From assembly GCF_000143415.4 (NCBI RefSeq), contig NW_003314264.1, positions 4,029,229 to 4,093,228 of the forward strand: a stretch of 64,000 bases of DNA, in the 5' to 3' direction. Shown piece by piece: positions 54,823-64,000 of the stretch (its first letter is position 1; each line of letters starts with the position of its first letter). The notes beneath the pieces are model-generated. The model was not told the DNA's origin and did no database searches. It saw only the letters and a list, made by a program, of their open reading frames with translations. Source of the DNA: Selaginella moellendorffii. Its lineage: Eukaryota > Streptophyta > Lycopodiopsida > Selaginellales > Selaginellaceae. A program made the position numbers and the translations under genes.

Positions 54823-57677
54823 ATGCGCAAGGCCATGGCGCTCTCTTCGTCCATCGCGCTCTGCCTAGCCCTGTGGATGATCGCCGCCGTGTCTCGGGAA
54901 TACAGAGTCTTGTCCGTGATCGAGCAGGCCAATGCCGGGGGGGGGAGCGCGATCCTGGTGGAGATCGCGGACAGGATCGACGATTTCGGCCCCGACATTG
55001 AGCACCTTCTCATCAGCGTCAGGTGATTTTCGATCGATCAGTTGCTTTCTTGGAGATTGGTTGATTTCCCCCCTCTTTCTTGAATTTCCCAGCTATGAGA
55101 CCGACGAGCGCTTGCATCTGATGATCACGGACGCCGATAGCCCTCGCTGGGAGATCCCATTCAAGCTGATACCGCGATCGATGGACGGCAACAGCAGCAG
55201 CGCCAGATTTTCCCAGGAAGTTCGCAAGATCACGTCGCCCAAGCTCCAGCTCTCCTACACGGTGAATCCATTCAGCTTTACGGTCACTCGGGTCTCTAAC
55301 GGGGAAATTCTCTTCGACTCGCCATCGTCGTCGAGATTCGTGTTTAAAGATCAATATCTAGAGATATCAACGAGGATTCCAGCCCAGGCAGCGCTCTATG
55401 GGCTCGGGGAGAGCACTCGCAGCGATGGCTTTCGGATTCTTCCAAACTCGACTTACACACTCTGGGCAGCTGATACAGGTGCCGACAACACGGACGTAAA
55501 TCTATATGGATCGCATCCTTTCTATATGGACGTGAGAAGCGGAGGACAAGCTTACGGTGTTCTTCTTCTCAACAGCAATGGCATGGACGTGAACTATGAG
55601 GGGGAGTTTTTGACGTACAAAGTTCTTGGAGGTGTGTTTGATTTCTATTTCTTCGCTGGGCCGTCTCCCCTCTCCGTTGTCCAGCAGTACACAGCACATG
55701 TTGGAAAACCGGCAGCGATGCCATATTGGTCGCTCGGTAAGCTCTCCATTTTTTCCTTCGATCACTTTGATCACCATCTTGATCTTGCAGGATTCCACCA
55801 GTGTCGATGGGGATACAAGAATGTATCCCAGCTCGAGCATGTTGTTGCCGAGTACAAGAAGGCGAATTTGCCTCTGGAAGTTATGTGGAACGATATAGAT
55901 CACATGGACGTGTATAAGGACTTCACTCTGGATCCTGTAAATTATCCTGCTGAACAGCTGCGAGCGTTTGTGGAGAAACTCCACAAGAACGGCCAGCGAT
56001 ATGTTCTTATTGTAGATCCTGGTAAGTTGCTTGTCTCACGCTTAAGTTTGTTGATAGATATTCCTTTTGACAGGACTCAAACCAGAGAAAAATTACGAGA
56101 CTTACAGACGGGCCAAGGAAATGGATGTTTTTATCAAGGACGTGCAAGGCAAACCATATCTCGGTCAGGTTTGGCCCGGGCCTGTGCATTTCCCGGACTT
56201 CCTCCATCCAAGAGCTCTAGAGTTTTGGACAGGAGAGGTCTCCAGATTTCACAAGGAGGTTCCATTTGATGGTCTCTGGATTGATATGAACGAGGCCTCA
56301 AATTTTTGCCAGGGAGTTACGTGCACCTTACCAGCCAACGTTACGTGTCCGATCCCCGGTTCCTTCACTCAGTGCTGCCTGGTTTGCAGCAACGACCTCG
56401 CTACAAAGTGGGACAATCCACCTTACGCCATCAACAATGCTGGCACTCACAGAAGTCTGGGTGGAAAGACTATACCGACGAGCGCTACGCACTACAATGG
56501 GACTTTAGAGTACAACGCTCACAATCTCTACGGGCTTGCCGAGGCCATCGTGATCAACAGTGCTCTCAAGACAGTCGTGAAGAAGAGGCCGTTCGTGCTC
56601 TCGAGGTCCACCTTTGCTGGAAGTGGCCGAGTCACTGCTCACTGGCTGGGTGATAACCGGGCGTCTTGGAACGACTTGAAGTACTCCATCTCCGGCATCT
56701 TAGGCGCGGGGCTGGCTGGAATTCCCATGGTGGGAGCGGACATCTGTGGCTTCTCAGGCAACACTACCGAGGAGCTTTGCAACCGGTGGATACAGTTGGG
56801 AGCATTCTATCCGTTCTCGAGGGACCACAACGATTTTTTCAGCAGTCCACAGGAGCTCTTTGTGTGGAAGTCAGTGACTCGATCGGCAAGGAAGGCACTG
56901 GAGCTTCGCTACAAGCTCCTCCCATACTTGTACACTCTTTCCTTCGAGGCACACACGCTGGGCTCGCCGGTAGCAAGGCCGCTGTTCTTCACGTTTCCAA
57001 ACGATCGGGCCACCCTCGACATTGACAAGCAGTTCCTTCTCGGCCGCGGCATTCTCGTCTCTCCAGTGTTAACTCCCAACGCCACCACCGTCAAGGCATA
57101 CTTTCCTCAAGGCACTTGGTACAGCCTCTTCGACTACACGAAGTACGTGACATCCCCTTCGGGGTCTTACCAGCAGCTGGACGCTCCCTGGGACACGATC
57201 AACGTTCACGTCCACGAAGGCTCTATCATCCCCATGCAAGAGTTCGCGCTCACAACAAGGCTGGCTCGCAAGACTCCCTTCACTCTGGTGGTAGCCTTCT
57301 CTTCCACGGACAGCGAGAATTCGACGGCGTCGGGAGAGCTTTTCCTGGACGACGACGACGCGCTGGAGATGAAAGTGGCAGAAGGAAAGTCGAGCTTCAT
57401 TAAATTCGCGGCTTCCTCGAGTGGATCAAGTGGCGGGAAAGTGTTAGTGAAAGCGTCCGTGGCTCACGGAGACTTTGTGAAACGCCAAAGCCTCGAGCTC
57501 CACAAGGTGGTGGTTCTAGGTGGAAGAAAGAATACGAGCCAACGACCACGAAAGGTGCTCGTCAATGGGAAGAATCCATCCGAGAGCGTCACAGCAAAAG
57601 TGTTTCAAACTGGAGTGGAGATTTCTGGACTTTCTCTGCCGCTAGGCAGTGATTTCCAGCTCTCCCTCGAATTATGA
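54823..57677 (+). CDS. GH31 alpha-glucosidase/alpha-xylosidase, copy 1
   Basis: Exons 54823-55022, 55093-55736, 55791-56021, 56074-57677; about 892 aa. Signal peptide at residues 1-24. Conserved GH31 features: GLGESTRSDGFRILPNSTYTLW, PYWSLGFHQCRWGYKN, PLEVMWNDIDHMDVYKDFTLDP, nucleophile Asp in FDGLWIDMNEASNF, RSTFAGSGRVTAHWLGDNRASW with the acid/base Asp, and GIPMVGADICGF. The acid/base motif is HWLGDN where most members have HWTGDN or HWSGDN. Predicted secreted to the cell wall, releasing xylose from xyloglucan or glucose from alpha-glucans; which one is not decided by sequence here. Followed by a tandem paralogue with the same intron positions. Confidence 0.95.
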
Positions 57678-57900
57678 CAAAGGGACTTTTGGCAAAAGCT
57701 TTGCGACAACGATGTTGTACGAAGTTCTAGACTTTCAACCAAAAGAAAGATAGACAATGACTATGAGATCACGAACGATGTTGTACGGAGTTCTAGACTT
57801 TCAACCAAAAAGATGCCTCTGAGATCACGGATTCTATCACGTAGAAACTTTGTTGATAAATATATAAATTTCTTGATCTTCGAGAGGTTCAACAGCGGCC
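57678..57900. other. Spacer between tandem GH31 genes
   Basis: 223 bp holding both the 3' end of copy 1 and the promoter of copy 2. A duplicated block (ACGATGTTGTACG...AGTTCTAGACTTTCAACCAA) occurs at 57710 and 57775; TATATAAATT at 57860-57869 is a TATA candidate 32-41 nt above the next ATG. Confidence 0.5.
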
Positions 57901-60698
57901 ATGGTTCGTAGTTTGCTCCTGTTCTTGTGGCTCTTAATTCTCTCGCGATGCTCGCTCGCTGGCTATAAGATCAAGTCCATCACCCAAGACACGAATGGCA
58001 ACATCGATGCTCGTCTAGACCTCCTCTCACCGACAAGCACATATGGTCCTGATATCAAAGAGCTCCAACTCACCGTAAGGTACGTCAGTCGTTCTCTTTC
58101 TTTCGCCATCTCCTCCACGAACTCAAACTCTCCATTGTCCATTGTCCAGCTACGAATCCCAAGACCGGCTGCGAGTTCACATCACCGACTCCTCGTCCCC
58201 GCGGTGGGAAGTTCCAGCCTCGCTCGTGCCAAGGCTACCACCCACGAAGAACGGCAGCGCTAGCGTTTCCAAGCTCCAGTTCTCGTACACCCGGGACCCC
58301 TTCACGTTTGCAATCCTCCGGAGATCATCCCAGGAGCTCCTCTTCAGCTCCACCCCGGGCCTCACTTTCAAGGACCAGTACCTGGAGATCTCCACCACGC
58401 TCCCGAGCAATGCGTCGCTCTACGGCCTCGGGGAGAGCACTCGTACCGCGGGCTTCCGGCTCGTCCCGGACTCCACGTACACGCTGTGGGCCTCGGACAC
58501 CCCTTCGCAAGAGACCAACAAGAACCTGTACGCCTCCTGGCCCTTCTACCTGGATGCCCGCCTCTCGGGGGCCTCGCACGGAGTCTTCTTGCTCAACAGC
58601 AACGCCATGGACGTGGAGCTTGCGGAGGAGAGGCTCACGTACAAAGCCGTGGGTGGTGTCCTCGACTTTAGCTTCTTCGCGGGGCCGTCGCCATTGGAAG
58701 TCGTCCAGCAGCTCACTGATATGGTCGGGAAGCCCGCTCCAATGCCTTACTGGTCTCTAGGCAAGTCCTCCTTGGTCTCGGCTGGAAGTGTTCCTTCAAA
58801 GCTTTTCTTCCTTTGCAGGCTTCCACCAGTGTCGATACGGCTATAAGAATGTCGAGGAGCTCCAGGACGTGGTCGAGAAGTACAAGTCTGCGCGCATTCC
58901 TCTCGAGGTGATGTGGTCGGACATAGATTACATGGACGCCTTCAAGGACTTCACGCTGGATCCCATCAACTATCCCCAGTCGAAGATGGACGATTTTGTC
59001 AAGCAGCTCCATGCCAACGACCAGAAGTACGTGATCATCATAGACCCCGGTGAGCTCTCCCTTCCCTGGTCTTCTTTCTTGCATCCGCCAGCTTACAGCA
59101 GTGCCTTGCCAGGGATCAAAGTCGAGAGGAACTATTCGTCATACGAGCGTGCAAAAGCTCTCGAGATCTTTGTCAAAGACTTGCACGGCGAGCCATATCT
59201 CGCTCAAGTGTGGCCGGGCCCTGTCCACTTCCCAGACTTCCTCCACCCGAAAACAGCCTCTTACTGGACAAGCGAGATTTCCAACTTTCACAAAATCCTC
59301 CCCTTCGACGGCCTCTGGATCGACATGAACGAAGCCTCCAACTTTTGCACGGGCGTGAGCTGCTTGCTTCCTCCGAACGTGACAAAGCCTTGCCTCACAA
59401 CATGCTGCTTGATCTGTACCGAGAACTCCATATCCAAGTGGGACAATCCACCTTTTGCGGTAAATAACAACGCTGTCCGCAATAGAATCGGCTCCAAAAC
59501 CATGGCTGCCAGTGCCGCCCACCACGGAGGAGTTCTCGAGTATGATGCTCACAACTTGTACGGGCTCTCGGAAGCGATAGCCACCAGCAGCGCTCTCAAG
59601 TCTGTCTTGAAAACCCGGCCCTTCATGCTCTCGAGGTCGACGTTCGTTGGCTCTGGCCGCGTCACCGCGCACTGGAGCGGTGACAATGGAGCAACCTGGG
59701 ACGATCTACGATACTCCATTGTCAGCGTTCTCAACTCTGGCCTGGTTGGAATACCAATGGTTGGCGCGGACATCTGTGGATTCCTGGGTAACACCACTGA
59801 GGAGCTTTGCAACCGCTGGATCCAAGCCGGAGCCTTCTATCCCTTCTCCCGGAACCACAACGGATTCAATGCAGTGTCACAGGAGCTCTATCTCTGGAAG
59901 TCCGTCACCCAGTCCGCAAGAACAGTTCTGTCGCTGAGATACCGGCTCCTTCCTCATCTCTACACGCTCTTTTACGAGGCCTGCTTGAAAGGATCACCAG
60001 TTGCCAGGCCTGTCTTCTTCGCATTTCCCAAGGATCCGGCAGCTCTTGGTGTTGAAACTCAGTTCATGCTCGGGAGTTCCATTCTTGTCTCCCCTGTTCT
60101 CGTGGAAGGCGCGAGGGAGCTCCAAGCTTACTTTCCCAAAGGAAACTGGTATAGCTTGTTCAATTACTCGCAAGTTATTCTGTCGCCGGGATCAACTTTC
60201 ATACTTCCGGCCACGCTGGATTCGACGAACGTCCACGTTCGAGGAGGCTCGATACTCGCCATGCAGGATGCTGCCATGACTACTGCTGCTGCGAGAAAGA
60301 CAGCCTTCACGCTGCTAGTCGCTTTTCCCGGCGAGGAAGAGGATGACAACCTAAATGCTTCGGGCAGTGTGTTCCTGGACAGTGGCGAGGACCTTGAGAT
60401 GAAACTTGAGCAAGGGTCGGCTACTCTCGTTGAATTTGCTGCGAAGAAAGTTGGGAACCGGCTCTCCGTCAAGTCTCGAGTGAGTTACGGCGAGTTTGCT
60501 CTCCAGCAGAAGTGGATCATCAGCAAGGTTGTAGTGCTCGGGCTCGGCAGTTTTGCGTTGGACAAACAGCAGCAGGAACTCGTAAAAGGAAAGATTCTGT
60601 TGCCTCAATCAGCGGACCATGTCGAAGAAGTTAATGAGCTCAACTTGCCTCTGGGAAAACCTTTTCATATCTCGCTAAAGATGGCGTCATATCAGTAA
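57901..60698 (+). CDS. GH31 alpha-glucosidase/alpha-xylosidase, copy 2
   Basis: Exons 57901-58079, 58150-58760, 58819-59049, 59113-60698; about 868 aa. Signal peptide MVRSLLLFLWLLILSRCSLA. Catalytic parts intact: PLEVMWSDIDYMDAFKDFTLDP, nucleophile Asp in FDGLWIDMNEASNFCTG, acid/base in VTAHWSGDNGATW, GIPMVGADICGF. Several N-glycosylation sites (NVT, NYS, NAS). Same intron positions as copy 1; intron 2 here starts with GC (58761), whereas copy 1 has GT at the same place. Likely cell-wall alpha-glycosidase with overlapping role. Confidence 0.96.
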
Positions 60699-60737
60699 CT
60701 AGTCCTCACTGTTTACAAAGATGTTACGAACAAGCCT

Positions 60738-62435
60738 TCAAGAACAGACCTGGTGAGCACTCAAAGGCCCAACAAACGGAAGAGACTCAATAACGGCATC
60801 AGCTAAGTCAGCAATAAACGTTGGTTCGCATCCGAGTGCAGGTACACGCCGCCAATTCGTAATACCGGATTCTTCAGCTAGCTCCCTATACTCCATGTCG
60901 ATCTCCTCAAGCGTTTCTATGTGCTCGCTGACAAAACTAGAGGACCAGAAAGCCGTGTAATAGAATGAAAAGCTGAAAGCATTTACCTGATTGGCACAAC
61001 TAAAAGACTTTTTATGCCTCTTTCTCCCAGATCTCTGATGGTCTGATCTGTGTATGGTCTTAGCCATTCTACAGGTCCAACTCGGCTCTGGGAACAAATC
61101 AACACCATTTGAGGCAGGAAGTAGCGAAGAAGTAGCTCCTAACCTGATATGCAAGCGTGTGCTCGCAAATGACACCTTCCTGTCGTAAATCTTTCATAAT
61201 GAAGTCAACGCATTCCTCCATTTCGTCCTTGTAGGGATCTCCCGCTTTCTCCACGTAAGAGACTGGCACACCGTGTGCACTAAAGAAGATATGTGCCTGC
61301 ATCTAACGGTGTTATTCTCTTCGTTACCTCGGCCTCGTTACCTCTTCAGGCTTCTCGAACTTCAAAAGTTCATTCTTGATTAGGTTTGACATGGACTTCA
61401 CGTATCCCTTACGATGATACCACGAAGGGATCACAGTGTGCTTCATGTTTAAAAGGTATTCGTCTCGCCTGTAATACAGTGGAAACAGTCTCATATAAAC
61501 GAAAAGTATTGCCTACAAAGCACATACCTGAAAATGCTTTCTAGCAAGCGAAGGCTAGAACCACTGGTGGAGATTGAGAATTGTGGATATAAAGGTAAAA
61601 TTACAAGTCTGTTGATCCCATCGGCTTTGACCTGATATTCCTCCAGCGAAATCAGTTTCTAGATTACTGAATATGTAGAGATAAAAGATGTACCTTATCT
61701 ATAGCTTCTTCTGTGAAAGGATACCAGTACCGCATTCCAACGTAGATTTTAGCTGGCAATCCCTTCCGTTCCAATTCTTTTGCAAGAGCAGCAGCCTGTG
61801 TGACAAAAATGGGGGCGTTAAAAAGACACCAAACAAAACGAAGGACAAAAAAGTTAAACCTGCTCGTCCGTGATTTTTCTCAAGGGCGAGCCTCCACCAA
61901 TAGCAGCATAACCTTCACTGCTTTTAGGCGCCCTCAGTGTTGAGATAAGTCGAGCAAGAGGCTTTTGCAGGAAACGGAAAAGTCGAGGCAGTCGAATAAT
62001 GTCCTGATTAGGAAATCGTCTTTAAACGTATCACGTCGAATGGAAACACTTACCGGATCAGCAAAGAGGTTGTAAAGAAACGGCTGAACATCCTCGAGCT
62101 TATCTGGACCACCAAGATTTAGCAGCAACACGCCTAGCTTGTCTCCTGGTTCGTTGTAAACACTTGCTTGCTCCGAAGTAAGCACTCCGGGACTACTGGT
62201 ACTCGAGCAACAAACTTCTATCGATCGCCGAGAAAGGGCGAACGCCTGCTTTGCCCCGCTTGACAGCCCACACCTCCGCTGAAAATGATAGTTCGATCCA
62301 AGTCGAATGTGCTTTGGCGACGTATCAAAGAGTGGCTCGCAGCTCAGGTTATGTGATGGCGAGGGAATAGACCTGAAAGTCTTGAGTCTTGAGAAGAAAA
62401 AGATAGAAATGACTAGCTTACCTGTGAGCCAGCAT
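60738..62435 (-). CDS. FC: Ferrochelatase, plastid type
   Basis: Exons 62435-62422, 62372-62054, 62003-61860, 61795-61694, 61631-61528, 61468-61342, 61296-61144, 61087-60987, 60936-60738; 420 aa. A Ser/Arg-rich transit peptide (about 80 residues) precedes [37 protein letters not shown]. Core motifs: [61 protein letters not shown] with the metal-binding His, LRPYTDQTI, and [20 protein letters not shown] with the catalytic His/Glu. It inserts Fe2+ into protoporphyrin IX to make haem. No C-terminal CAB/LIL helix, so it resembles FC1 rather than FC2. The first exon codes for only MLAHR. Confidence 0.95.
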
Positions 62436-62870
62436 CGTGACGAGCTCGAAATTTCAAATCGAATGACGATCCCTGAAGCTCTGGCGAAAATCTAGACGCT
62501 ACCTGCGAAAGAAGAGCGATTGTCAGCTCGATCGGGCCGCTAGAACACTGAAGAACACAGAAATAAGCACGAATTCGCTTCTACCTGGAGAGTGCTCGAT
62601 CGGATCGGGAATACAGCGATCTTGAAGGCGATCGATCGATATTTCGCGAAGCCAGCCCTGAAATGCGGCTCTTTGAGCGGCACCGCCTTCGACCAAACTC
62701 TTCCCCACTAGTCAACACGCGGACTCTTCTCTAAACCCTACTCTAATGGTACCTTTTCTTGCAAGGCAAGTAGAATGCTAAGTACTTTAGGGCTCGTGAG
62801 GAGGAAGAGACGAGCAATGGCATTCTTCCTGTAGCTAGGGCAGAGGGCAAGGTTGATCGATCGAGCGAGG
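62436..62870. promoter_or_regulatory. Divergent 5' region of ferrochelatase and DUF4535-type gene
   Basis: 435 bp between start codons. Contains AAACCCTACTC at 62734-62744 (telo-box-like), and TCGATCGAT motifs. May hold a leader intron of either gene. Confidence 0.45.
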
Positions 62871-63041
62871 ATGCTGGGGATTTTCAGGACCTCCTTTTCA
62901 TTCACGGCGGGCACACTGGTGGGGATTTACATTGCCCAGAACTACGATGTCCCAAACATCGAGAAGCTGTTTAGAAGCACAATGGATCGAGCCAAGGAGT
63001 ATGAGGAAGCGTACCGACGGCGCGGCAGTGGCAAGGAGTGA
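62871..63041 (+). CDS. 56-aa conserved miniprotein (DUF4535-like)
   Basis: One exon: MLGIFRTSFSFTAGTLVGIYIAQNY, then DVPNIEKLFRSTMDRAKEYEEAYRR. The N-terminal 25 residues form one membrane helix with GxxxG-like spacing; the rest is a charged amphipathic helix. The GTxxGIYIAQNYxVPNI pattern matches plant DUF4535 proteins. These are probably organellar or ER membrane-anchored; function unknown. Start chosen as the only ATG with the conserved N-terminus. Confidence 0.8.
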   Translation: MLGIFRTSFSFTAGTLVGIYIAQNYDVPNIEKLFRSTMDRAKEYEEAYRRRGSGKE

Positions 63042-63124
63042 TTGATCGATCCTAAAGAGTGGTAGAGATGGTTTCTACAAATTTAAAGAATTCTCATGAA
63101 GTTTTGGATGGAGTTTTCTCCTTC

Positions 63125-63436
63125 CTAGTTCTTTCTTTTGGGGTTGCTCTTGGGCTTATTCCGTGAATTCGATGCAGGGCTGTTGTAGTCATTGACAAAC
63201 GCAGCTAGTAACTTTCGAGCTCCTGGTGGTTTGATGAAATCGAATGATAGCTCTCCAGTAGCTCCATCGACAATCCCAGAAGCATAAACTTGATCGTCAC
63301 TCGTGACGCCTGGAAAGAAGCAGCAGGAAGAATGTAAGTATCAAGTATCTCTTTCTCGATCGATTCACTTACCTTGAGTGATCACAAATGCGATCGCCTG
63401 AAAGAGGATGATCACTGCGATTGCCCTCGCATTCAT
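63125..63436 (-). CDS. Small secreted protein, candidate tyrosine-sulfated peptide precursor
   Basis: Exons 63436-63373 and 63309-63125; about 82 aa. Signal peptide at residues 1-20 (MNARAIAVIILFQAIAFVITQ, cleavage near Gln-Gly). The mature part is acidic then basic, with GARKLLAAFVNDYNSPASN followed by a Lys/Arg/Asn/Pro-rich end. The spacing D-Y-x2-P-x2-N-x4-P equals that of PSY peptides (DYGDPSANPKHDP), and Asp-Tyr is the site used by plant tyrosylprotein sulfotransferase. It lacks the HDP end of classical PSY, so the family is uncertain. No other recognised domain. Confidence 0.6.
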
Positions 63437-64000
63437 CTTGGTTCTCACTCATCCCACGGCCCTCTCCTCGAATTTAAAGAACTTCCTTGTCTCGCAAAGT
63501 CAACCTCGCAAATTCATGCCATGATCAATCCTAGAATCGAGCACTCGGTGGATTCTCGCAATAGCTGGTAACCGTGTGTCATTGACTTCCCAAGATATTC
63601 ACACTCGTGGGTCAAAGCCCGGGGATGAAAACCTCGTCCGTAACAGTTAAAAAACGATTTTCTACCACTGATCCAATGGTGGCGATGACGAATGGCCTAT
63701 GTCACGACCTCCGCCCAAAAATACTGGAAGATAAGATGAAGACAAAGGCGTTGTTTCTTCCCCGGATTATAAGCACACGTGTCAGTAGCAGCTGGGTGCC
63801 ACGCACGCACGCATGTGACACGAGGGCTGCCGTACGTGCGATTCGTGGCTTTTAGGGTTTAAGGGCGTCGCCAATTCGCCAGCGGTGGAAGAGCGCCAGG
63901 ACAGTGGAGTAGTGGGATTTGGATCGATCGCTGGATCCATTTTGGATCGATTGGGCGCCAGGAGGGCAAAATCTCGCTCACAGGTTTGTGTTTCGATTCA
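63437..64000. other. Right end: promoter and leader of a further gene
   Basis: Holds the promoter of the small secreted gene, a CACGTGTCAG box near 63776 and, from about 63850 (TTTTAGGGTTTAAGGG), a likely transcription start on the plus strand. A donor-like CTCACAG/GTTTGTG at 63981 suggests a leader exon whose coding part lies outside the window. Confidence 0.4.

Overview
The window is nuclear DNA of a land plant. It carries spliced genes with very short introns (mostly 45-100 nt), chloroplast and mitochondrial targeting sequences, plant-only families (BADC, LSD1/LOL zinc fingers, PHD-homeodomain PRH type, PPR proteins, LRR receptor kinase) and isolated nuclear tRNA genes. High gene density, tiny introns and two large PPR genes suggest a compact genome such as the lycophyte Selaginella. 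That species call is inference, not proven by the sequence.

Layout, left to right. 0-10 kb: end of a Nudix hydrolase gene (NUDX23 type), a Lys-rich orphan with an internal duplication, a glycine-rich two-RRM hnRNP, tRNA-Ala, a vicilin-like cupin, a zinc-cluster protein and SPT4 head to head. 10-20 kb: plastid RAD52-like protein, tRNA-Glu, GDSL esterase, RBP45/47-type RNA-binding protein and EBP1 head to head, biotin carboxyl carrier protein (BCCP) and an Mpv17/PMP22 protein head to head. 20-31 kb: R2R3-MYB, a gene-poor 3 kb stretch, a small coiled-coil protein with a U12-type intron, an LSD1-like zinc-finger protein and the SNARE YKT6 head to head, and the PP2A scaffold subunit A. 31-36 kb: a decayed subtilase copy disrupted by a miniature LTR element, then an open subtilase gene that lacks the PA-domain segment. 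36-51 kb: a PPR gene without a clear ATG, a PHD-homeodomain gene, SKIP/SNW1, BADC, tRNA-Pro, an LRR receptor kinase of atypical sequence, COX17, a second PPR gene and a small conserved protein. 51-55 kb: two broken 2-oxoglutarate dioxygenase copies around tRNA-Leu. 55-64 kb: tandem GH31 glycosidases, ferrochelatase, a DUF4535-type miniprotein and a small secreted protein with a PSY-like Asp-Tyr motif.

Most genes are unrelated housekeeping genes packed closely, often as head-to-head pairs with 170-440 bp between start codons. A few functional links exist: BCCP and BADC both belong to plastid acetyl-CoA carboxylase; hnRNP, RBP45-like, SKIP and SPT4 act in RNA synthesis or processing; subtilases, GH31 enzymes, the receptor kinase and the peptide precursor act at or outside the plasma membrane. 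The most notable observations are the candidate sulfated-peptide gene, one U12-type and three GC-AG introns inferred from reading frame and motif, the PA-less subtilase next to its decayed sister, and the RY/TATA promoter of the vicilin-like gene. All exon structures were deduced by eye from frame, splice motifs and family similarity.
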